Below are positions 25,113-33,086 of a DNA stretch of 64,000 bases, one piece after another (the first letter of the stretch is position 1; each line of letters opens with the position of its first letter). Origin of the DNA: Nakamurella flava (GTDB lineage Bacteria; Actinomycetota; Actinomycetes; Mycobacteriales; Nakamurellaceae). The position numbers were made by a program, and so were the translations under genes. The notes under the pieces are model-generated. The model was not told the origin of the DNA. It did not search any database and saw only the letters and a list, made by a program, of their open reading frames with translations. The stretch spans positions 992,001 through 1,056,000 of the forward strand of contig NZ_SZZH01000001.1 in the NCBI RefSeq assembly GCF_005298075.1, written 5' to 3'.

Positions 25113-28088
25113 ATGAACGACGACCGACGCTATCGGCGTCACGGCACTGTTCGATCACCAGGACGCCGGATCGCTGCGCTGGCCGCCGCCGCCGCGCTGG
25201 CCGCCGGCGTGACCGTCGCCCTGCCGGGTGCCGCTGCCGCCGCGCCGGCGGCACTGGTGGGCCTGTCCACCAAGGTCTTCGGTCTCGCGACGGACACCAC
25301 TGCGGCCGGGTCGCCGCTGGCCTACGACGTGGCGACCACCGTCGGCGGGGAAACGCCCACCGGGCGCATCACCACGACGCTCACGACCCCCACCGGGGTC
25401 CGTCTGCTCGGCGCGGCCGGGACCGGGTGGGCCTGCAGCGCCGCCCGCCTGCAGGCGGTGTCCTGCGTCAGCAACCAGGTTCCGGACGCGGGCGCCGTCC
25501 TCGGCGACCTCACCATCACCGCCGTGACCACCACCCCCGTCGCCTCCACGGCCATCGCCGGCGCGACCATCCAGGCCACCGACGGCACGCAGACCGTCAC
25601 TGCCCCGACCGCGACCACCGCTGCCACTCCCAGCGCCCCGACCGTGACCTCGGTGGAACCCGCCATCGGACCGCGCGCCGGTCACACCCCGCTCACCATC
25701 ACCGGCACCGGACTGGCGACGGCCACCGCCGTCCAGATCGGCACCACCAGCCAACTCGCGGCCGGCACCGGGACCACCCTCGTCAAGTGCGACACCATCG
25801 CCGCCCCTCAGTGCTTCACCGAGAAGGACGGCGTGCTGTCGATCTCGTCGATGCCCGTGGGCGGCGGTGACGTCGCCATCCGCGTCCTGGCCCGCAACGC
25901 CTTCGGCGCCGGGAGCTACCGTTACGCCGACATCCCCGACGCCCCGGTCGTCACCGCCACACCGACCACCGAGGGGGTCGACCTCACCTGGACCACCCCC
26001 GCCGCCGGCACCACCTCCCTCACCGGCTACACCGTCACCGCCACCCGGGACGGGGCGGCGGTCGGTGCCTTGACAAGGACGCTCCCACCGGGAACGACCA
26101 CCACCCAGTTCACCGGGCTGGCGGTCGGTTCCGTCTACCAGTTCGCCGTCCGCGCGGACTCGGCCAACGGAAGCAGCCAACCCGGCACCAGCGCGACAGC
26201 GGCGCCGTTCACCGTGCCGACCGAGCCGTTCGCGGTCAACGCCCAGCCCGGAGAAACGCTGGGTGACGGCGTGGTCGAGCTCAGCTGGTTCGCTCCCACC
26301 GACGACGGTTCGAGCCCGGTGACCGGCTACCGGATCACGCCGATCCGGGACGGCGTGGAGCAGGCTCCGGTCGACAGGGACGCCTATGACACCCGACAGC
26401 TCGTGACCGGGCTCGACGTGGGCCACACCTACGAGTTCTCGGTGGCGGCGCTCAACGCCGCCGGGTCGAGCTCGCGGTCGGCCCCCTCCCCCGCCCTCGA
26501 CATCCCCGCCGCGTCGACCAGCTCGGGCGCCGTCCCCGACCTGCTGGCCCTGACCCCGCCGGCCGGGCAAACCAGCAGCACCTACTCATGGCAGCCACGC
26601 GTCGTCGGGGGGCGCGCCCCCTACACCTGGACCCTTGCCGGCGGAGCGCTCCCGGGCGGTCTGACGTTGGCGGCCGATCGAGGAACGATCCGTGGCACCC
26701 CCGCCGTCGCCGGTACGTTCGCTGCCACCATCCAGGTTCAGGACGCCGACGGCGGCACCAGCCGGATGTCGGTGACGATCCCCGTCCGGGACAGTGTTCT
26801 GACCACGTTGCGACCCGTGTCCCACATGACCTTCGGTACCGCCACCACGCTCACCGCGGACGTCACGAGTGTCGACGGTGGCGCCATCACCACCGGCTTC
26901 GTGCGGTTCTACGGGGCCGATGATTCCGGCACGGTCGTCGTGCTCGGCAACGCGCCGGTGACGAACGGTACAGCCACCATCACCGCGATCCTGCCGAACT
27001 TCGGCTTGTGGACCCTCCGCACCGGCTACCTCGATCCCGGCTCCACGGCGGCTTCGGAGACCGGAGCCATCAACGTGAATGTTGCCCCCGTCATCGGGTC
27101 CGTGGCTTTCACCGGATTCCGCGCGTCCGGGCCCAACGGCTCGACCGACCAGTACGTGGAGCTCACCAACCTCAGCGGTGTGCCGGTCCCGCTGGGTGAA
27201 CTCACGGTGTATGCCGCGCCCGGCAGCATGATTCCCCTTCCCGACACCACCCTCCTGCCCGGTCGTTCCTTCCTCCTCGCTGGTCCCGGCTACACCCCGA
27301 CGACGAACTCGACACCCGATCTCGTCTTTGCTGACGGCCTCGGCACGGGGGACCTGGTGCTCGTCAACCTGTACAGCCAGACGTACATCGATTCGGTCGG
27401 TCCGGATGGCTTCGGGCTGATGCGTCCAGGCCCCCTCCCCGACCTCGGCCAACCCACCCGCGACTACGCCTGGGTCCGCCCGCAACAGAACGGCTTCTAC
27501 CGCAACACCGGCGACAACACCGTCGACTTCGCGCTCCTGTCGGCCGACGGCAATCCCGTCTCCGGGGTGACCGCGATGGCCGGCTCGGCCTCCCCGCAAA
27601 GCTCGACCAGCCCGTGGTTCCACGCCGGGGACCTGGAGTCCACGCTGCTGAACCCGTTGGCCTCCGAGTCGGTCACGCCGAACCGGACCATCACCACACA
27701 GGGCGGGCAGCCGGGCGGCACCATCGTCAGCCGGCGGGTCATCACCAACCGCACGGCCCAGACGATGGACAAGGTGCAGCTGCGGCTCATCGACCTCAGC
27801 CAGGCCAACGGTCTGCCCGGGTTGACCCTGCCCAACGGGGCCACGACCGCGGCTCTGCGCGGTATCGCCCCGCCGACCCCGACGGCCAACTTCACGATCA
27901 ACGGCCAGCCGGTCACCGCCCAGCAGCTGACCCCGTCCGGCAGCGGGCTCAACGCCGTCTACCCGGTGCCGCTGCCGCAGGATGGTCTGGCCCCCGGTCA
28001 GTCGGTCGCGGTCACCCTGACCTTCCAGGCCGACACCGGCGGGCAGTTCCGCTTCCGGTACCTGGCCGAAGGCCAACCCGCCAGCTGA
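25113..28088 (+). CDS. large secreted multi-domain protein (TIG, FN3, Ig-like, lamin-tail-like)
   Basis: 991 residues with an N-terminal signal peptide ('RRIAALAAAAALAAG', cut near 45). In order: a domain of unknown fold (about 50-165), an IPT/TIG-like domain ('PTVTSVEPAIGPRAGHTPL', about 170-265), two fibronectin type III repeats (270-365 and 370-465), an Ig-like He_PIG repeat ('GGRAPYTWTLAGGALPGGL', 475-565), a Big_3-like Ig domain, a lamin-tail-like domain ('QYVELTNLSGVPVPLGEL', 660-760) and a C-terminal module (from about 860). There is no sortase motif or anchor. The last 500 residues are related to the protein at 47800-50388. It is probably a surface or extracellular adhesive/scaffold protein. 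Confidence 0.75.
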   Translation: MNDDRRYRRHGTVRSPGRRIAALAAAAALAAGVTVALPGAAAAAPAALVGLSTKVFGLATDTTAAGSPLAYDVATTVGGETPTGRITTTLTTPTGVRLLGAAGTGWACSAARLQAVSCVSNQVPDAGAVLGDLTITAVTTTPVASTAIAGATIQATDGTQTVTAPTATTAATPSAPTVTSVEPAIGPRAGHTPLTITGTGLATATAVQIGTTSQLAAGTGTTLVKCDTIAAPQCFTEKDGVLSISSMPVGGGDVAIRVLARNAFGAGSYRYADIPDAPVVTATPTTEGVDLTWTTPAAGTTSLTGYTVTATRDGAAVGALTRTLPPGTTTTQFTGLAVGSVYQFAVRADSANGSSQPGTSATAAPFTVPTEPFAVNAQPGETLGDGVVELSWFAPTDDGSSPVTGYRITPIRDGVEQAPVDRDAYDTRQLVTGLDVGHTYEFSVAALNAAGSSSRSAPSPALDIPAASTSSGAVPDLLALTPPAGQTSSTYSWQPRVVGGRAPYTWTLAGGALPGGLTLAADRGTIRGTPAVAGTFAATIQVQDADGGTSRMSVTIPVRDSVLTTLRPVSHMTFGTATTLTADVTSVDGGAITTGFVRFYGADDSGTVVVLGNAPVTNGTATITAILPNFGLWTLRTGYLDPGSTAASETGAINVNVAPVIGSVAFTGFRASGPNGSTDQYVELTNLSGVPVPLGELTVYAAPGSMIPLPDTTLLPGRSFLLAGPGYTPTTNSTPDLVFADGLGTGDLVLVNLYSQTYIDSVGPDGFGLMRPGPLPDLGQPTRDYAWVRPQQNGFYRNTGDNTVDFALLSADGNPVSGVTAMAGSASPQSSTSPWFHAGDLESTLLNPLASESVTPNRTITTQGGQPGGTIVSRRVITNRTAQTMDKVQLRLIDLSQANGLPGLTLPNGATTAALRGIAPPTPTANFTINGQPVTAQQLTPSGSGLNAVYPVPLPQDGLAPGQSVAVTLTFQADTGGQFRFRYLAEGQPAS

Positions 28089-28105
28089 GCGGCGCCGGAC
28101 AGACC

Positions 28106-28143
28106 GACGGCCCGGTGGCGGAGCACTCCGCCACCGGGCCGTC
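28106..28143. terminator. bidirectional terminator between the secreted protein gene and rnj
   Basis: Two perfect 18-bp arms (28106-28123 and 28126-28143), beginning GACGGCCC and ending GGGCCGTC, are separated by two bases. The hairpin lies just after the stop of the rightward secreted-protein gene and 25 bp past the stop of the leftward rnj gene, so it can serve both. No T-tract is present. Confidence 0.8.
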
Positions 28144-28167
28144 GGCCGTCGTCACGCCATCAAGCCG

Positions 28168-29928
28168 TCACACGGCCAGCACCGTCGGCACGATCATCGG
28201 CCGACGCCGGTAGGTGTCGCCCACCCAGCGGCCCACGACCCGGCGGACGGCCTGCGCCACGCGGTGGGTGTCGGTGATGCCGTCGGCCTCGGTCTGCGCA
28301 AGTTCCGCCTCGACCAGCGGCACCACGGCGTCCAACGCCTTCGGGTCGTCGGAGAACCCGCGGCCGGAGATCGTCGGCGAGGCCACCGCACGGCCGGTGT
28401 GCGAATCGATGACCACGGTGATCGCGATGAACCCGTCCTCACCGAGGATGAGGCGGTCCGACAGGGTCGAATCGCCGACATCGCCGACCGCGTTGCCGTC
28501 CACATAGACCATGCCGACCTCGATGTGGCCGACCACCCGCGCCTTGCCGTCGACCAGGTCGACGACCGTGCCGTTCGGCGCCTGCACCACCCGCTCCGGC
28601 GGGACACCGGTCGCCATGGCGAGTTTCGCCTGCGCCCGCAGGTGCCGCCATTCGCCGTGCACCGGGATCACGTTGCGGGGCCGCACCGCGTTGTAGAGGA
28701 ACAGCAGCTCACCGGCGGACGCGTGCCCGGAGACGTGGACCTTGGCCAGACCCTGGTGGACGACGGTCACCCCGATCCGTGACAGCTCGTTGATGACGGT
28801 GAAGACGCTGGTCTCGTTCCCCGGAATCATCGACGAGGCCAGGATGACAGTGTCGCCCTCCTGCAGGTTCACCTGCCGGTGCTCCCCCCGGGACATCCGC
28901 GACAGCGCCGACAGCGGCTCACCCTGCGACCCGGTCGAGATGAGCAGCACCTTGTTCGGCGGCAGATCCAGCACCTTGTCCAGCGAACGGACCAGCCCGT
29001 CGGGAACCGTCAGCAGCCCCAGCTCCTGAGCGATCTGCATGTTGCGGACCATCGACCGGCCGACGAACGCGACCTTGCGGCCGTGGGCCTGGGCCGAGTC
29101 CAGCATCTGCTGCACGCGGTGCACATGGGAGGCGAACGAGGCGACGATGACCCGCTGATTGGCCTTGGCGATGTAGGAGTCCATCACCGGGCCGATCTCC
29201 CGCTCGGGGGCCACGAACCCGGGCACCTCGGCGTTGGTGGAGTCGACGCAGAACAGGTCGACCCCCTCGGCGCCCAGCTGACCGAAACCGGCCAGGTCGG
29301 TCAGCCGACCGTCCAGCGGCAGCTGGTCGAGCTTGATGTCGCCGGTGTGCAGCACGGTGCCCGCGGGGGTGCGGATGCCGACGGCCAGCGCGTCGGGGAT
29401 CGAATGGTTGACCGCGTAGAACTGCAGGTCCCACGACCCGACGCGGCGCCGCTCACCCTCGGCGACGACCTCCAGCTTCGGCGTCAACCGGTGTTCCTTG
29501 GACTTCGCCGCGATGAGGGCCAGCGAGAAGCGGGCCCCGATGATCGGGATGTCCGACCGGAGCCGCAGCAGCCACGGCAGAGCCCCGATGTGGTCCTCGT
29601 GCCCGTGGGTGATGACGACGGCGTCGATGTCGTCCAGCCGGTCCTCGATGAGGCGCAGATCGGGCAGGATCAGATCCACGCCGGGCTGTAGATCCTCGGG
29701 GAACAGCACCCCGCAGTCGACGACGAGCAGTCGTCCCTCGTACTCGTAGACGGTCATGTTGCGGCCGATCTCGGTGATACCGCCGAGCGCGACCACCCGC
29801 AGCGCCCCGCGACGCAGCGGCGGCGGGGGCTCCAGAGCCGGAGGCCGTGCCGGTGGGGCGGACCGCCCGCCGCCCTGGCCGCCACCGCGGCCGTTGTTCT
29901 GCTGCCCCCCGCGTCCGCCCTGGCTCAC
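28168..29928 (-). CDS. rnj: ribonuclease J
   Basis: 586 residues. After a Gly/Asn/Gln-rich N-terminal tail ('GGQQNNGRGGGQGGG') comes a metallo-beta-lactamase domain with 'VITHGHEDHIGALPWLL' (H-x-H-x-D-H) and 'VLHTGDIKLDQ', a beta-CASP insert ('FVGRSMVRNM', 'LLISTGSQGEPLSALSRM') and the late 'VHVSGHAS'. It is a 5'-to-3' exo- and endoribonuclease for mRNA decay and rRNA maturation. GTG 29928 overlaps the dapA stop in a GTGA junction; the dapA-rnj pairing is conserved in many actinobacteria. Confidence 0.95.
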   Translation of the reverse strand: MSQGGRGGQQNNGRGGGQGGGRSAPPARPPALEPPPPLRRGALRVVALGGITEIGRNMTVYEYEGRLLVVDCGVLFPEDLQPGVDLILPDLRLIEDRLDDIDAVVITHGHEDHIGALPWLLRLRSDIPIIGARFSLALIAAKSKEHRLTPKLEVVAEGERRRVGSWDLQFYAVNHSIPDALAVGIRTPAGTVLHTGDIKLDQLPLDGRLTDLAGFGQLGAEGVDLFCVDSTNAEVPGFVAPEREIGPVMDSYIAKANQRVIVASFASHVHRVQQMLDSAQAHGRKVAFVGRSMVRNMQIAQELGLLTVPDGLVRSLDKVLDLPPNKVLLISTGSQGEPLSALSRMSRGEHRQVNLQEGDTVILASSMIPGNETSVFTVINELSRIGVTVVHQGLAKVHVSGHASAGELLFLYNAVRPRNVIPVHGEWRHLRAQAKLAMATGVPPERVVQAPNGTVVDLVDGKARVVGHIEVGMVYVDGNAVGDVGDSTLSDRLILGEDGFIAITVVIDSHTGRAVASPTISGRGFSDDPKALDAVVPLVEAELAQTEADGITDTHRVAQAVRRVVGRWVGDTYRRRPMIVPTVLAV

Positions 29929-30848
29929 CGCAACGGTCCGATCTCGTCGAGGTCCCGGGCGATCTGCTCGGTCTGGGTCGACGTCGCCGGGATCTGCGGC
30001 AGCCGCGGATCGCCGACACCGAAGCCCTGCAGGCGCAGCGCGGCCTTGGCGAAGACCAGACCGGACCCGCCGCCGGTGCGGGACATCGCCCGGTGGACCG
30101 GCAGGAGCGCCTCGTGGATGGAGCGGGCGGTCACATAGTCGCCGCCGGCGGCGGCGTCGACCATGGCCCGCACGTGCGGACCGACGATGTGGGACACGAT
30201 GCTCACCACGCCGACCGCGCCGACACTCATCCAGGGCAGAGTGAGTGGGTCGTCGCCGCTGTAATAGGCCAGGTCGGACTGTGCGATGACCTGGGAACCG
30301 AGGTACAGGTCGCCCTTGGCGTCCTTGACCGCGGTGATCCGCGGGTGCTCGGCCAGCCGCAGCAGGGTGTCCGGGTTGATCGGCACGACCGAGCGGGGCG
30401 GGATGTCGTACAGCATCACGGGCAGGTCGGTGGCGTCCGCGACGGCCGCGAAGTGGGCCAGCAGACCCTCCTGCTGGGGGCGCGAGTAGTAGGGCGTGAC
30501 CACCAGGGTGCCGTGCGCGCCGGCCTTCTCGGCCGCCTTCGCGGCGGCGATCGAGTGCGCGGTGTCGAAGGTGCCGACGCCGGCGACGACGGTGATGCGG
30601 TCACCCACGGCCTCGACGACGGCGCGGACGATGGCTTCCTTCTCGGCGTCGGTGGTGGTCGGCGACTCGCCGGTGGTGCCGTTGACCACGAGCCCGTCGT
30701 GACCGTTGTCGGCCAGCCGGACGGCCAGCGCGGCCGCGGCGTCCAGGTCGAGCGCCCCGGTCGCGGTGAAGGGGGTGACCATGGCCGCCAGGACGGTGCC
30801 GAACGGCCGCCCGGGTCGGCCGGCAGGTCCGGCGGTGAGGGTCGTCAT
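29925..30848 (-). CDS. dapA: 4-hydroxy-tetrahydrodipicolinate synthase
   Basis: 307 residues. It condenses pyruvate with aspartate semialdehyde in the lysine/diaminopimelate pathway. 'VVNGTTGESPTT' near 58 binds substrate, 'VTPYYSRPQQEG' near 130 carries the relay Tyr, and 'ITAVKDAKGD' near 185 carries the Schiff-base Lys. ATG 30848 is followed by a short Gly/Pro-rich extension before the barrel begins at 'GTVLAAMVTPF'. It is coupled to rnj downstream. dapB, the next enzyme, is 20 kb to the right on the same strand. Confidence 0.95.
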   Translation of the reverse strand: MTTLTAGPAGRPGRPFGTVLAAMVTPFTATGALDLDAAAALAVRLADNGHDGLVVNGTTGESPTTTDAEKEAIVRAVVEAVGDRITVVAGVGTFDTAHSIAAAKAAEKAGAHGTLVVTPYYSRPQQEGLLAHFAAVADATDLPVMLYDIPPRSVVPINPDTLLRLAEHPRITAVKDAKGDLYLGSQVIAQSDLAYYSGDDPLTLPWMSVGAVGVVSIVSHIVGPHVRAMVDAAAGGDYVTARSIHEALLPVHRAMSRTGGGSGLVFAKAALRLQGFGVGDPRLPQIPATSTQTEQIARDLDEIGPLR

Positions 30849-30912
30849 GACATCGAAACCTACCGGTCGGCGGCCCTCCCGGGTGACAGCCAGGGCCGGG
30901 CGGCGGCTGTCG

Positions 30913-31551
30913 TCACATGGACCGGACCGCTGCGCGAAGACGGGTGACGGCATCGGCCGGACCGTCGAACGACAGCTGCACCTTCTCCCGGCCGGCCAGC
31001 CACAAGATGAACTCCCCCGGCTCCCCCACCACTTCGACCTGGGGATCGCCCGAACGCACCGTGGTCCGGGATCCGTCCGGCAGCACGGCGACCACACCCA
31101 CCGGGAGTCGACGGGCCAGCAGCTTGACGAATCCGGACCGCAGGGCGGCGCGCAACTGGTCCTCGGTGGCCGCATCCAGCACCCGGGGTTCCCAGTCGTC
31201 ACCACCGCGGCGGACGTCCTCGTGGTGGATGAAGAACTCCAGACCGTTCACGCGGGCGTCGACCGGGCCCCAGGAGAACGGGTGCCACATCGGCGGTCCG
31301 GATCGCAGCTCGGCGACGAGCGACGACCACGGACGGGCGGCGTACTCGGCGACCGCGCGATCGGTCAGCCCGTGCAGTGGCGGGACGAATTGACCGACGG
31401 ACGCCAGCGGGTTGCGTTCGCGGACCAGCAGGTGGTGCAGCAGGTCGCGGCTGTTCCATCCCTCGCACAGGGTGGGTGCGTCCGGGCCGACCCGCTGGAA
31501 CAGGGTGGCCAGGGCGGCGCGTTCGGTGCGGGCCAGGGTCGGATCGCTCAT
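30913..31551 (-). CDS. TIGR03085-type DinB/MDMPI-fold protein
   Basis: 212 residues. 'ALFQRVGPDAPTLCEGWNSRDLLHHLLVRERNP' contains the family's W-x-x-x-D-L-x-x-H metal-site region (quoted core: CEGWNSRDLLHHLL), followed by 'GLEFFIHHEDVRRG' with further His ligands and a C-terminal sterol-carrier-like part ending 'LRAAVRSM'. This actinobacterial family belongs to the mycothiol-dependent maleylpyruvate isomerase/DinB fold, so a thiol- or metal-dependent transferase is possible, but the substrate is unknown. ATG 31551 is preferred to an upstream TTG. It lies just upstream of dapA in the same direction. Confidence 0.8.
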   Translation of the reverse strand: MSDPTLARTERAALATLFQRVGPDAPTLCEGWNSRDLLHHLLVRERNPLASVGQFVPPLHGLTDRAVAEYAARPWSSLVAELRSGPPMWHPFSWGPVDARVNGLEFFIHHEDVRRGGDDWEPRVLDAATEDQLRAALRSGFVKLLARRLPVGVVAVLPDGSRTTVRSGDPQVEVVGEPGEFILWLAGREKVQLSFDGPADAVTRLRAAVRSM

Positions 31552-31623
31552 ATCCGGCAACGTACCCAGTGAACGGCCGCCCTACCCGACACCGAGGATT
31601 CCGATGTATCGAGCCCCGGTGGC

Positions 31624-32934
31624 TCAGCGGGTGATGCCCGTGTGGCCGATGGAGTAGCGGCCCGGCTGCGGCACCAGAGCCAGACCGTGCGGGCCGTTGC
31701 CGACCGGGATCTTCTGCAGCAGGCTGCCGTCCTTCGTGCTCAGGACGTACACGACGTTGTCGTACCGGCCGGAGAGCCACAACTGGCTGCCGTCGGCGCT
31801 GACGTTGCCCATGTCCGGGCTGCCGCCGCCGGGGATCCGCCACTTGGTGATCGGATCGCCGGTACGGGCGTCGAGCACGCTGATCGACCCCTCGTGCCGG
31901 TTGGTCACATACAGCTGGGTCGCGTCCCGGCTGAAGTACAGGCCGTGCGCGCCGTCGCCGGTGTCGATGTGCCGGGTGACGGTCTGCAGGTCGGCGTCCA
32001 GCACCCAGACCCCGTCGGAATCGCTGTCGGCGATGAAGAACTTCGACCCGTCCGGCGCGATGCGCAGGTCCTGCGGGCCCATGGTCGTGTTGCGCACCGG
32101 GAGGTCGATCATCCGGATGAGCTGGTGGGTCTGCATGTCGATGACGGCGAGCCGTCCGTCGAACTCGCAGCTGAAGACCGCGATCTTCCCGTCCGGGGTG
32201 AAGTCGCCGTGGTCGATGCCCTTGCAGTCCTCGTAACGGACCCGGTCGGTCTCCTGCCAGGTGGTCGGGTCGTACCACACCAGGGAGCGGTAGGCCTCGG
32301 CCACGGAGACCGCCGACTTCCCGTCCGGGGTGAAGTACATGTTGTAGGGGTCGAAGACGTCGATCGTCTCGCCCGGCTCGCCGGTGAGGGGGTCGATCCG
32401 CCGGACCACGTTGCCCAGGTCGTCGGTGGCGTACAGCGCCGTCATGTCCCAGCTCGGCACCACGTGCTGGACCTCGGTGCCGACCGAGAACTTGTTCACC
32501 ACCTGAAATGTCGTGGTGTCGATGACCCAGACCTCACCGGACTTGGTGTGCGGGACGTAGGCGTACGGCTTGGACCGCCGGGCGATGTCGCTGAGCATGT
32601 TCGCGCCGGCGTCGCCGTAGATGTTCGCCGGGTCGGTGACCGGCGGCATCCCGGGCAGGACATCGACGGCCCCGGACGACGGAGCCGCGCTCGCGGGGGC
32701 CGACGAAGATCCCGACGGCGCCGAGCTGGACGGCGCCGACGGCTCGTCCGGGCCGGACATGGTGCTGTGGTCCATCGACTCGTGCGGGTCGGCCGGTCGG
32801 GTGTCCGGGGCGATCACCGAACCGGCAGTGGCCTCGACCGTGGCCCCGGGGGCGCCGGCCGGGGTGGAGGAACACCCGGCCAGCAGCACGGCCGCCAGCA
32901 GCCCCACCGACATCCGCCGCACACCACGCTGCAC
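31624..32934 (-). CDS. YncE-type beta-propeller lipoprotein
   Basis: About 436 residues from GTG 32934. The signal peptide ends in the lipobox 'LLAGCSS'. A Ser/Ala/Pro-rich tether with a Met/His patch ('HESMDHSTMSG') leads to a seven-bladed propeller of YVTN/YncE-type repeats: 'GEVWVIDTTTFQVVNKF', 'YNMYFTPDGKSAVSVAEA', 'DHGDFTPDGKIAVFSCE', 'GVWVLDADLQTVTRHID' and 'GSISVLDARTGDPITKW'. It should sit on the outer face of the membrane; the ligand is unknown. An upstream in-frame ATG (33018) would add 28 residues before the signal and is less likely. Confidence 0.8.
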   Translation of the reverse strand: MQRGVRRMSVGLLAAVLLAGCSSTPAGAPGATVEATAGSVIAPDTRPADPHESMDHSTMSGPDEPSAPSSSAPSGSSSAPASAAPSSGAVDVLPGMPPVTDPANIYGDAGANMLSDIARRSKPYAYVPHTKSGEVWVIDTTTFQVVNKFSVGTEVQHVVPSWDMTALYATDDLGNVVRRIDPLTGEPGETIDVFDPYNMYFTPDGKSAVSVAEAYRSLVWYDPTTWQETDRVRYEDCKGIDHGDFTPDGKIAVFSCEFDGRLAVIDMQTHQLIRMIDLPVRNTTMGPQDLRIAPDGSKFFIADSDSDGVWVLDADLQTVTRHIDTGDGAHGLYFSRDATQLYVTNRHEGSISVLDARTGDPITKWRIPGGGSPDMGNVSADGSQLWLSGRYDNVVYVLSTKDGSLLQKIPVGNGPHGLALVPQPGRYSIGHTGITR

Positions 32935-33024
32935 CGCACACCCCTGTCGCCGTGGACCCGTCACCGGAACCGGGGACGGCACAGCAGTACACCGTAATCG
33001 ACTCGCAACTCTCCGCATACGCCA

Positions 33025-33056
33025 ACAGGCCGGGACGTGATCACGTCCCGGCCTGT
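33025..33056 (-). terminator. perfect 32-bp palindrome, terminator of the subtilase gene
   Basis: The two 16-base arms (33025-33040 and 33041-33056) are exact complements, with ACAGGCCGGGACG at the outside and TGATCA at the centre. It lies 31 bp past the stop of the subtilase gene and before the promoter region of the downstream lipoprotein gene. A hairpin terminator is the likely role; binding of a dimeric regulator is an alternative. Confidence 0.65.
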
Positions 33057-33086
33057 CGCCCCCGCCCGGAGGCGGCGTGCGGGCGG

